From positions 1 through 11,454 of the forward strand of contig JAOZGV010000181.1 of NCBI GenBank assembly GCA_026015225.1: 11,454 bases of DNA. The letters run 5' to 3'. Source of the stretch: Candidatus Bathyarchaeota archaeon. GTDB lineage: Archaea > Thermoproteota > Bathyarchaeia > 40CM-2-53-6 > RBG-13-38-9. A program made the position numbers and the translations under genes. This document shows positions 1 to 6,544 of the stretch, piece after piece (the first letter of the stretch is position 1; every line of letters begins with the position of its first letter). Below the pieces are notes generated by a model. That model was not told the origin of the DNA. It saw only the letters and a program-made list of their open reading frames with translations, and searched no databases.

Positions 1-47
1 CCATAAATAAATTCTTTAAAAAAGTATTATTTAAAGGAAATACGAAA

Positions 48-557
48 ATGATGATTGATGAAGAAATAAAAATAAAACCTATAGGTTTTGTAAAAACAAA
101 AGCTACTCGAGAAGAGGTAAAAGATAGAAAAAACATATCTAAAATAATTCTCAATGACAAGGTATTGGAAGGATTAAAAGGAATTGATGATTATTCTCAT
201 TTATTTATAATATTTTGGATGGACCAAATTTCAGAAGAAAAAAGAAAATTTTTGAAGATCCATCCCAGAGGTATCAGAAAAATTCCTCTTCAAGGCATCT
301 TTGCTACTCGAACTTCTCATAGACCAAATCCAATTGGGCTTACCATAGTCGAACTCCTAAAAGTGAAAGGAATAGAGCTAACAGTTCGGGGATTAGATGC
401 TTATGACAAAACACCGGTTTTGGATATCAAACCTTATGATTTTTGGGATATTGTGGATAATATTAATGTACCCATTTGGTGGATAGAATTGGAAAAAATG
501 AGTAATAGGGTCAAAAAATATAATGATATGATGCAAGATGAGTTTAAAGAGCTATAG
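48..557 (+). CDS. trmO: tRNA (adenine(37)-N6)-methyltransferase TrmO (TsaA/YaeB family)
   Basis: Predicted SAM-dependent enzyme that N6-methylates t6A at position 37 of threonine tRNA to m6t6A, a cytoplasmic modification aiding codon reading. The 169-residue product carries the family landmarks in order: an N-terminal PIGFVKTK strand (11-18), GIDDYSHLFIIFW (45-57), the signature GIFATRTSHRPNPIGLT (83-99) and LDAYDKTPVLDIKPY (116-130). The length matches stand-alone archaeal members, which lack the longer C-terminal extension of bacterial TrmO. The start is ATG 48; ATG 51 directly follows and is equally possible. An AAAGGA element lies at 34-38 and a TTTAAA-type TATA candidate near 15-21. The last 20 nt overlap the following gene, so the two are probably co-transcribed. 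Family assignment is secure; the exact tRNA substrate is inferred from characterised bacterial relatives. Confidence 0.93.
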   Translation: MMIDEEIKIKPIGFVKTKATREEVKDRKNISKIILNDKVLEGLKGIDDYSHLFIIFWMDQISEEKRKFLKIHPRGIRKIPLQGIFATRTSHRPNPIGLTIVELLKVKGIELTVRGLDAYDKTPVLDIKPYDFWDIVDNINVPIWWIELEKMSNRVKKYNDMMQDEFKEL

Positions 558-990
558 ATCGAAAAGGGATTTTAGTAAAACCAAAGAGCCAAATGGAACT
601 ATAAAAAATAGTTATAACAATATATTTGTTATTCAAAAACATCAAGCAACTCATCTTCATTATGATCTAAGGTTAGAAATGAATGGAGTTCTTAAAAGTT
701 GGGCACTTCCCAAAGACCCCCCTCTCGAACCAAATATAAAAAGATTAGCCGTTCAAACTGAAGACCATCCAGTAGAATATGCAAATTTTAAAGGAGTAAT
801 CCCAAAAGGAGAGTACGGAGCAGGAAAAGTGGAAATATGGGATAAAGGAACTTTGTCGATTATTGATAAAAAAGAAAAAAAAATAATTTTTTTAATTAAG
901 GGTAAAAAATTGGAAGGGACTTATTGTCTAATAAAGATTGGGGAAAAAACGGATCAAAAAAATTGGTTATTCTTCAAAAAAAAATACTGA
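538..990 (+). CDS. Stand-alone LigD-type DNA 3'-phosphoesterase
   Basis: Predicted metal-dependent 3'-end-healing enzyme that removes 3'-phosphate or terminal 3'-ribonucleotide from DNA ends before ligation. The 150-residue protein is only the phosphoesterase (PE) domain of bacterial LigD. Key residues of the family are all visible: His35 and His41-x-Asp43-x-Arg45 in QKHQATHLHYDLRLE (33-47), the WALPKDP strand (55-61), His77 in DHPVEY, and FKGVIPKGEYGAG (84-96). Stand-alone archaeal PE enzymes are known from Methanosarcina and Korarchaeum, so the lack of ligase and polymerase domains is normal and not a truncation. The start ATG 538 lies inside the end of trmO and has TGAT five bases upstream (529-532). 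An A9 run (875-883) and a T7 run sit in the low-complexity KKEKKII loop. No Ku, ligase or polymerase partner is in the window. Confidence 0.93.
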   Translation: MSLKSYRSKRDFSKTKEPNGTIKNSYNNIFVIQKHQATHLHYDLRLEMNGVLKSWALPKDPPLEPNIKRLAVQTEDHPVEYANFKGVIPKGEYGAGKVEIWDKGTLSIIDKKEKKIIFLIKGKKLEGTYCLIKIGEKTDQKNWLFFKKKY

Positions 991-1006
991 ATAGGTATAA
1001 TGCGCT

Positions 1007-1043
1007 CTACTTTCTTTTTGCCTTTTTTGTAGGTTTTTTTATT
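1007..1043 (+). terminator. T-rich terminator after the trmO-PE pair
   Basis: Successive T tracts (TTTCTTTTT, CCTTTTTTG, GGTTTTTTTATT) begin 17 nt after the phosphoesterase stop codon. Archaeal RNA polymerase terminates at such oligo-T tracts without needing a hairpin, and none is obvious here. The placement between one operon and the next promoter fits. Confidence 0.5.
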
Positions 1044-1061
1044 AAAACTATTCGATGTTTT

Positions 1062-1068
1062 TATATAA
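1062..1068 (+). promoter_or_regulatory. Candidate TATA box for the CBS gene
   Basis: TATATAA in a TTATATAATA context is the best TATA-like element between the upstream terminator and the CBS gene. It predicts transcription start near 1090 and a leader of roughly 105 nt. In AT-rich DNA such matches are common, so this is tentative. Confidence 0.3.
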
Positions 1069-1186
1069 TAGAGCAACAAATCAATCAATCTAATTGGGAC
1101 ATTTAATTGATGTATTATCAGAAAATATTTCATGAAACATTTAATGAAAAATCTTAATGTTAAAATTAAAAATGACAAATATTAAA

Positions 1187-1194
1187 GGTGGAGG
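1187..1194 (+). promoter_or_regulatory. Shine-Dalgarno site deciding the TTG 1199 start
   Basis: GGTGGAGG, with a full GGAGG core at 1190-1194, sits 4 nt before TTG 1199. It would be inside the coding region if either upstream in-frame ATG (1157 or 1172) were used. It is the strongest ribosome-binding site in the window, so translation most likely begins at TTG 1199. Confidence 0.7.
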
Positions 1195-1198
1195 AAGT

Positions 1199-2044
1199 TT
1201 GAAGGAAGTTATTTCAAATATTATGACTAGAGGAGTCATTACATGCAATCCTTCTGATTCGATTTTAGAAGTAAGAGATATCATGAGTAAGAATCGAATA
1301 AGTAGAGTGGTTATTTCTCATGATAAAAAGCCTTTGGGGATCATTACATTCAAGGATATTGTTAACTTCCTGATCAAAGACAGAACAGATAGAAGTCTTG
1401 AAGAAATCCAAGCAAAAGAAGTTATGAGCAAGAATTTGATTACAGTCGATCCTAATACTACAGTTCAAGAAGTAGCAAAGATCATGAACTCTAAGAATAT
1501 CAGCTCTCTATTAGTTTTAAATGAAGCTGAACATATTGAGGGCATTATTACAAAATCCGGCCTTAATTTATATTATGCAATTAAAGGTGTGGGAGTTCAC
1601 AAAGTAAGCGATTTTATGACAAAAGAACCCATTACAGTGACTTCCTCCCATACCATATTTATCATTTCAAATTTAATGTCAAAGAATAAAATTTCCAAAA
1701 TTATAGTTGTAGATCATGAGAAGAAACCAATTGGAATTGTCACTTTAACTGATATGACATTTTTAAGCAATTTACTCAGACCGCCAGAACAAGTAACGGG
1801 GGAAGAAATGAGACTAGCTGGAGGAACTCTAATGCTTCCTAGAGGAATATATCTTTTAACATCAAGGGACTTAATGACTGCGCATCCAATATCGGTAAAA
1901 CAAAATTCCGATCTTTCCGAGGCTGCAAAATTAATGGTTAGACACAGTATAAGCGGTCTACCTGTAGTAGATGGTTCAAGCAAACTCGTCGGCATAATTA
2001 CAAAATCCGATATAACTCGTGCCATAGCTTCAAATAATAATTAA
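1199..2044 (+). CDS. Four-CBS-domain protein (two Bateman modules)
   Basis: Soluble protein of 281 residues built only of four CBS motifs, which pair into Bateman modules that bind adenine nucleotides or SAM and act as energy or ligand sensors. Counted from TTG 1199, the repeats lie at about 8-57, 75-125, 139-190 and 225-277. Each opens with an (F/L/V)MT/MS-type segment and ends in a GI(I/V)T-containing strand: GIITFKDI, GIITKSGL, GIVTLTDM, GIITKSDI. The usual ribose-contacting Asp of the G-h-x-T-x-x-D motif is present in repeats 1, 3 and 4 but is Gly in repeat 2. That repeat may therefore not bind ligand in the normal way. No effector domain is attached, so the partner is unknown. An in-frame ATG at 1157 would add 14 residues, but the Shine-Dalgarno site favours TTG 1199. 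The downstream kinase follows after 44 nt and may share the transcript. Confidence 0.92.
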   Translation: MKEVISNIMTRGVITCNPSDSILEVRDIMSKNRISRVVISHDKKPLGIITFKDIVNFLIKDRTDRSLEEIQAKEVMSKNLITVDPNTTVQEVAKIMNSKNISSLLVLNEAEHIEGIITKSGLNLYYAIKGVGVHKVSDFMTKEPITVTSSHTIFIISNLMSKNKISKIIVVDHEKKPIGIVTLTDMTFLSNLLRPPEQVTGEEMRLAGGTLMLPRGIYLLTSRDLMTAHPISVKQNSDLSEAAKLMVRHSISGLPVVDGSSKLVGIITKSDITRAIASNNN

Positions 2045-2078
2045 AAAAACTTAATCCTGTAAGTATGTAAAGTAAGTT

Positions 2079-2083
2079 GTGAT
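2079..2083 (+). promoter_or_regulatory. GTGAT Shine-Dalgarno site for the TTG 2089 start
   Basis: GTGAT is complementary to the AUCAC part of the 16S 3' tail and is followed by five T residues and then TTG. The in-frame codon at 2080-2082 is TGA, and no ATG or GTG precedes the conserved KFGG motif, so TTG 2089 is effectively forced. Confidence 0.55.
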
Positions 2084-2088
2084 TTTTT

Positions 2089-3513
2089 TTGAATAATCGT
2101 GATGCTCGACAATATACAGGATATAAGATTAGCGTAATTAAATTTGGAGGAAAAGGCATCGGTCCAAATGGTAAAAATATTAAAAATATAATAAAAAGAG
2201 TTAATGAGATTGGTAAGATTGATAATTATGGACCCATTGTAATACTATCCGCACCAGAAGGGATCACTGATCTTGCTATTAGAGTGGGAATAAGCCATGC
2301 AGATCCTAAGATCCCGAAATTAGATCCTTCTTGTTTATTTTCACCTTATATTAAAATCTCAGAGAAATATATGAAAGGCTCACATAAGGATGATTTTTTA
2401 GCCGAATTAAAGAAATGCAAGGCTATTGTCACAAACACTCTGAAATTAGTTGAGCCATTCAATTTCATTGATAGATTTCGAGCAAGGATACTTGGATATA
2501 GTGGTGAAATTCTTGCATCTTCAGCTCTAAGTCATGTTTTTTGTAGCCAAGGTATAGATTCCTGCAATATTCCAATCGACAATTGGCCAATTATAACAGA
2601 TAATAATTTTGGAAGTGCAAGCTTTTTAAGAAAAGAATCCAGCAGAAGGCTAAGATTCCTATTAGAACCTCTTGAACAGAAAAAAGTTATTTTCATGGGC
2701 GGTTTCATTGGCATAACAGCTGATGGAATTGAAACTACTTATGAAAGAGGTGGAACTGATAGGACTGCAACGGATCTTGGCATATTACTGAAAGAATGTT
2801 TCGATGCAGTTGTTTATTTCGAAAAGGATGACATGGTCAGGAGTGCAGATCCGAAAATTAAGGGAATAAGTAGAAAAGAACTAGATAAGATTCATCATCT
2901 GTCTTATGACGAAGCAATGCTAGCCGGGCAATTTGGGATGAGAATAGTAAATCCATCTGCAATCCGAGACATTTTAGATTCCGGACTCGATATACCATTA
3001 TACATTACAGATACCAATAATCCTAAAAGACATACAGTAATCAAGAAAGAAGAGTTGGATAAGGCGGGAAATCCAATAAAGATCGTAACTGGAAAAAAAG
3101 ATTGCGTTATCTTAGAGATGGAGAAGAGGAAGAGAGACTCATTAGAAGATTACCTCAAGTTCACCAAAAGATATCATGATTTTTTAGAACTAAGCCCTTA
3201 TATCAAAAATGGAAATTCAATCGCGAGATTCTTATTATTGGATGGTGAATTTGTAAGGTGTAATGAAAAAGACATAAGAGCTTTTGATAAAGATTCAACA
3301 CTCGAATATGGCTTAGGAGCGATAACATTAGTCGGAAATAAGATGGCAAAAGTACCAGGTATAGCAGGAAGAGCTCATAGTGCTCTTGAAGAGAAAGAAA
3401 TTAATATTTTGGATGGATTCGTCCAGAATCCTACATCAAGGGTCGTCATAATTGTGAATGAAAATAAATTGGAAAATAGTCTCAGTGCCATTCATTCAAA
3501 AAGAAAATATTAA
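2089..3513 (+). CDS. Divergent aspartokinase-family protein with C-terminal ACT domains
   Basis: Predicted amino-acid kinase of the aspartokinase group (aspartate + ATP to 4-aspartyl phosphate, first step to lysine, threonine and methionine). In order: KFGG (18-21), SAPEGITD (54-61), RILGYSGEILA (133-143), GGFIGITADGIETTYERGGTDRTATD spanning 204-229, RSADPKI (251-257), and LSYDEAMLAGQFGMRIVNPSA (271-291). ACT-type regulatory segments follow from about 330 to the end, including ITLVGNKMAKVPGIAGRAH near 412-430. At 474 residues the length is normal. Several consensus positions are altered: KFGGTS is KFGGKG, the TTLGRGGSD loop is TTYERGGTD, and the usual TDVDGVYTADPR segment reads EKDDMVRSADPK. 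It may be a genuine but diverged aspartate kinase or a paralogue with another substrate. No other aspartate-pathway gene is recognisable nearby. It probably shares a transcript with the CBS gene. Confidence 0.82.
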   Translation: MNNRDARQYTGYKISVIKFGGKGIGPNGKNIKNIIKRVNEIGKIDNYGPIVILSAPEGITDLAIRVGISHADPKIPKLDPSCLFSPYIKISEKYMKGSHKDDFLAELKKCKAIVTNTLKLVEPFNFIDRFRARILGYSGEILASSALSHVFCSQGIDSCNIPIDNWPIITDNNFGSASFLRKESSRRLRFLLEPLEQKKVIFMGGFIGITADGIETTYERGGTDRTATDLGILLKECFDAVVYFEKDDMVRSADPKIKGISRKELDKIHHLSYDEAMLAGQFGMRIVNPSAIRDILDSGLDIPLYITDTNNPKRHTVIKKEELDKAGNPIKIVTGKKDCVILEMEKRKRDSLEDYLKFTKRYHDFLELSPYIKNGNSIARFLLLDGEFVRCNEKDIRAFDKDSTLEYGLGAITLVGNKMAKVPGIAGRAHSALEEKEINILDGFVQNPTSRVVIIVNENKLENSLSAIHSKRKY

Positions 3514-3516
3514 TTT

Positions 3517-3639
3517 TTAATCAGATTTCTCAAAATCTTCTGCAATTGATCTTTTTTCTATCTTCTTTAATCTATATTTCATTATTTTAATTAATAAGCA
3601 AAGCATATTTCTTATAGCTAGATTGATGGAAGATATCAT
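3517..3639 (-). CDS. Possible small protein of 40 residues (uncertain)
   Basis: The minus strand of the gap between the kinase and the glycosyltransferase holds an ATG-started ORF of 40 codons ending 4 nt from the kinase stop codon. Its product starts MISSINLAIRNMLCLLIKIM and continues with a Lys/Arg/Glu/Asp-rich tail ending EDFEKSD. This gives a hydrophobic N-terminal half and a charged C-terminal half, more protein-like than the Asn/Tyr/Phe-rich products typical of random AT-rich ORFs. I see no Shine-Dalgarno site or well-placed TATA box, and I do not recognise the sequence. It could simply be the reverse of a T-rich terminator region. Confidence 0.2.
   Translation of the reverse strand: MISSINLAIRNMLCLLIKIMKYRLKKIEKRSIAEDFEKSD
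3548..3594 (+). terminator. Pyrimidine-rich terminator region after the kinase gene
   Basis: Runs such as GATCTTTTTTCTATCTTCTTTAA and CATTATTTTAATT follow the kinase stop codon, together with TAATTTTTAA at its very end. They fit archaeal oligo-T termination before the separately promoted glycosyltransferase gene. The same bases would encode the Lys-rich part of the possible antisense small ORF. Confidence 0.35.
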
Positions 3640-3643
3640 GCTA

Positions 3644-3651
3644 GAATATAA
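3644..3651 (+). promoter_or_regulatory. TATA box for leaderless glycosyltransferase mRNA
   Basis: GAATATAA is centred about 26 nt upstream of ATG 3673, and no Shine-Dalgarno-like sequence precedes that ATG. This is the geometry expected of an archaeal leaderless transcript. Confidence 0.45.
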
Positions 3652-3672
3652 CTCATAAGATGCAACTGTTGA

Positions 3673-5049
3673 ATGGTCTTGTCAAAAAATAATCAAATTA
3701 AGCTACTGTATCAAGTTCTTGACAAAAAAAACCATATAATGACTAGAGATGATTTAGGCAGAAAAAGAATAATTACAATTTCAGCAATTTTACCCACTTT
3801 TTTGAGGTCCATGGAAGAACTAGTAGATTATCGGTATGAGGTTGTTAGAAATGAGTTAGTTGCTTTCGGAGGTTTACTCACAAAAGGTTTGATAGATGAA
3901 TTAGTCATTATAGACGGGAGTAAAAATGAAAGAGGGAGTGCAGAAGAAAGGCTTGTAATGGAAATGATTTCATCGGCCTATAGGTCCATTCCATTATTCC
4001 ACGATCAAGTCGACCTATTAAATAAATTTCCAACACTACAAGGTAGAGCAAAATTAGGATTATATGATCTTGTTGTAAAGGTAATGCATCAATTTGATCC
4101 TCGAATTAATGATGCAACAAAAAAATACGATATTTTTTCTGACGGTTTTCCATCGGGCAAGGGCGCGGGCCTTTGGCTCGCAATTGGGGCTTCATTTGGC
4201 GATATCCTTGCCTTTTTTGACAGCGATATTAAAAGCTTTGAGGGATGGCATGTAGCTAGCATAATCGATCCAATAATTAAAAATTTTATAAATAAACAAA
4301 GAAGAATTGAGTTTGTGAAATCGTATTACACAAGACTTGCTGTAAATTTGGATTCACCTGAAAAAGGATTTTATAGAGTAGGCGGCAGAATAACCAGACT
4401 ATTCATGAAACCTCTTCTTAGAGTTTTGGCAAACCGAAAAATATTGGGTGGTTTAGATAAATTGAATTATCCATTATCTGGAGAATTTTCTGGAACAAGA
4501 AATCTGATCGAGTCGCTACATTTTACAACAGATTATGGCGTAGAGACAGGAATGTTAATTGAGATATGGAAAAAGGGCTGGATTAAGAAAATATCTCAAG
4601 CAGATCTACAATTCTTTCAGCATTTTCCGAAAAGTGATCGACCTATCAGAAATATGGTCAGGCAAATTGTTAGTCTACTGCTATCGGAATTGGAGGGGTG
4701 CTTTTATCCAGATGATGAGATCGTTAATGAGTACATAATTGAAGCGAAAAACGAAGTTAAATTAACTTGGAGTATAGTTGACCAGATTGAAAAAAAATTA
4801 AATCAAGAAGCAAAAAGAAATCTATACAAAGATATAAAATCCGATATGCAGAGAATAGGAACTTATTCTAAAATACTTAAGGAACTAATTTCGTCCAAAG
4901 AAAAACGCTTAAAAGTTAATAAGATGCCCTCATGGAAGGAAATGATACAAAATTTGAATGGAAAGAATTTTCAGAGTTATATCAGAAGAAGAAGTGTTAC
5001 ATATACCTTAGAAATTCTAAATAAACTGGGCATTGTAAGCTTAGATTAA
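3673..5049 (+). CDS. GT81-like glycosyltransferase, probable glucosyl-3-phosphoglycerate synthase
   Basis: Predicted cytoplasmic GT-A glycosyltransferase that transfers a sugar from a nucleotide donor to 3-phosphoglycerate, giving the phosphorylated precursor of glucosylglycerate, a compatible solute. The 458-residue protein shows ISAILPTFLR (36-45), VIIDGSKNERGSA (78-90), GKGAGLWLAIGASFGD (162-177), the metal-binding DSD triad (183-185), YTRL.....DSPEKGFYRVGGRITR around 219-242, and YPLSGEFSGTRNLIESL with YGVETG (266-293). This series parallels GpgS, including its GGRVT and GGE(Y/F)xG motifs. It is longer than typical GpgS: an extra segment (about 90-160) precedes GKG and a mostly helical tail follows residue 330. 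Mannosyl-3-phosphoglycerate synthase activity or another acceptor cannot be excluded. The phosphatase that completes the pathway is not in the window. A leaderless-type promoter precedes ATG 3673. Confidence 0.78.
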   Translation: MVLSKNNQIKLLYQVLDKKNHIMTRDDLGRKRIITISAILPTFLRSMEELVDYRYEVVRNELVAFGGLLTKGLIDELVIIDGSKNERGSAEERLVMEMISSAYRSIPLFHDQVDLLNKFPTLQGRAKLGLYDLVVKVMHQFDPRINDATKKYDIFSDGFPSGKGAGLWLAIGASFGDILAFFDSDIKSFEGWHVASIIDPIIKNFINKQRRIEFVKSYYTRLAVNLDSPEKGFYRVGGRITRLFMKPLLRVLANRKILGGLDKLNYPLSGEFSGTRNLIESLHFTTDYGVETGMLIEIWKKGWIKKISQADLQFFQHFPKSDRPIRNMVRQIVSLLLSELEGCFYPDDEIVNEYIIEAKNEVKLTWSIVDQIEKKLNQEAKRNLYKDIKSDMQRIGTYSKILKELISSKEKRLKVNKMPSWKEMIQNLNGKNFQSYIRRRSVTYTLEILNKLGIVSLD

Positions 5050-5158
5050 CGACAATTATATGATTTTTCAATTTTTAATACCATAAGAGAGAGTTATTAC
5101 AAATGTTTACTAATCTAACGTATTAATAATAGTCTAATATCATAACAACTCCTCCATA

Positions 5159-5168
5159 CAATATTTAG
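5159..5168 (+). promoter_or_regulatory. Candidate TATA box for the M20 gene
   Basis: CAATATTTAG is centred about 23 nt upstream of ATG 5186, which lacks a clear Shine-Dalgarno site, suggesting a leaderless or nearly leaderless message. It is a weak match in AT-rich DNA. Confidence 0.28.
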
Positions 5169-5185
5169 TGAAAGAGTGCTGATGC

Positions 5186-6424
5186 ATGAGATCTAATCTA
5201 TTTGATAGAATCTCATCACGAATAGATACATATAATGATGAAATAGTTGAGATGCAGAAATGTTTAACGGCTACTCAAGCTTTGGCTCCTGAAAATGGTG
5301 GCAAGGGCGAAATTGAAAAAGCAAATTATATGATCGATATGATCGATATCTTAAAACCCGATGAAATTATTGAGATTAATGCTCCTGATGAAAGAGTTTC
5401 AAACGGTTATCGACCAAACATAGCTACAATATTCAACGGAAAGATATCAAACAATACCCTCTGGATCATAACACATCTAGATGTGGTTCCACCAGGAAAT
5501 TTAAATTCTTGGAATAGCGATCCCTTCAAGGTCAAGTTATGCAATAATAAATTAATTGGACGTGGAGTAGAGGATAATCAACAGGATATGATAGCATCTT
5601 ATCTGATGGTCAAAGCTCTAAGAGATGAGAACATTCTTCCTTATAGAAGGGTAGGATTGCTATTAGTCTCGGACGAAGAGACAGGAAGTAAAAGAGGTTT
5701 AAAATATGTTTTAGATTCTCGCAGGGATCTATTCAAGAAAAATGATCTCATAATAGTACCTGACGTTGGAAATAGTAATGGTACAATGATCGAAATAGCA
5801 GAAAAAAGTGTTTTATGGCTTAAATTCAAGATATCAGGCAAACAAGGACACGGATCAAGGCCAGATCTAGCAATAAATAGTTTTAGAGCAGAGAGCCATT
5901 TAGTATCAATTTTAGATTCGTTGTATAAGATCTACAAAGATAGAGATGCTTTGTATAATCCTCCAATCAGTACCTTCGAACCCACAAAAAAAGAAGCTAA
6001 TGTCCCTAACATCAATACGATCCCTGGCGAAGATATTTTTTATTTAGATTGTAGAATTTTACCAGATCTAAGCATCGATAAAATAATTTTCAAAATTAAA
6101 TCCCTTGCCAAAAAAATAGAGACAAAATATAATGTGAAAATATCTATCTCAAATGTTCAGAGAACCGATGCCCCCAACCCAACCGATATAGAGGCTCCAG
6201 TAGTCAGATATTTAACAGAGGCGATCAAAAAAATTACTGGTAAAAAAGCAAAACCTTCAGGAATTGGGGGGGGCTCCGTCGCAGCGTTTTTACGGAAATG
6301 CGATCTTCCTGTTGCAGTATGGGCTACATTGAATGAAACGGCTCATAAACCAAACGAATATTGTTTGATTGACAACTTAAAAACAGATGCTAAAGTGTTT
6401 TTATATTTAGCCTTATGTAAATAA
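5186..6424 (+). CDS. M20-family zinc peptidase/deacylase (ArgE/DapE-like)
   Basis: Predicted di-zinc amidohydrolase of the M20 group, which includes DapE, ArgE, carboxypeptidases and dipeptidases. Expected metal ligands and catalytic residues are visible: His97-x-Asp99 in THLDVVPPG, Asp130 in GRGVEDN, the Glu164-Glu165 pair in SDEETGS, Asp193 in IVPDVG, and His387 in ETAHKPNEY. The dimerisation-domain motif GKQGHGSRPD (218-227) contributes His222, and DCRILPD (288-294) contributes the conserved Arg. The length of 412 residues is typical. The substrate cannot be fixed from sequence; an aspartokinase-family gene lies two genes upstream, but that does not prove a role in lysine synthesis. A G8 run (6266-6273) encodes the GGG of the conserved GIGGGS loop without disturbing the frame. 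It is flanked upstream by a gap holding only T-rich DNA and downstream by a convergent terminator. Confidence 0.88.
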   Translation: MRSNLFDRISSRIDTYNDEIVEMQKCLTATQALAPENGGKGEIEKANYMIDMIDILKPDEIIEINAPDERVSNGYRPNIATIFNGKISNNTLWIITHLDVVPPGNLNSWNSDPFKVKLCNNKLIGRGVEDNQQDMIASYLMVKALRDENILPYRRVGLLLVSDEETGSKRGLKYVLDSRRDLFKKNDLIIVPDVGNSNGTMIEIAEKSVLWLKFKISGKQGHGSRPDLAINSFRAESHLVSILDSLYKIYKDRDALYNPPISTFEPTKKEANVPNINTIPGEDIFYLDCRILPDLSIDKIIFKIKSLAKKIETKYNVKISISNVQRTDAPNPTDIEAPVVRYLTEAIKKITGKKAKPSGIGGGSVAAFLRKCDLPVAVWATLNETAHKPNEYCLIDNLKTDAKVFLYLALCK

Positions 6425-6514
6425 TTGTTAATTACACATAGACACTTGATAGTACATGTTACATAGATCGGTAAGAGAATAAAATCGTAATTTCATTTGT
6501 AAAGATGTTTTAAG

Positions 6515-6530
6515 TTAAAAAATTTTTTAA
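6515..6530. terminator. Palindromic A/T bidirectional terminator
   Basis: A perfect 16-nt palindrome, TTAAAAAATTTTTTAA, lies between the convergent M20 and peroxiredoxin genes, 15 nt from the peroxiredoxin stop codon. It offers a T6 tract on both strands, as expected for termination from either direction. Confidence 0.55.
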
Positions 6531-6544
6531 TTATAGAGAACTCA

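Noticed and set aside
924..1106. Plus-strand ORF of 60 codons with a hydrophobic stretch after the phosphoesterase gene
   Set aside because: It overlaps the 3' end of a well-supported gene in another frame, and its hydrophobic residues come from the T-rich terminator; no start signal.
954..1178. Minus-strand ORF of 74 codons across the same gap
   Set aside because: Low-complexity Phe/Ile/Lys/Tyr product, antisense to a terminator and promoter region, no ribosome-binding site.
5127..5160. Minus-strand GGAGGAG with a downstream ATG, suggesting a leader peptide
   Set aside because: The ORF has only six codons and no minus-strand gene follows it within the gap; probably chance.
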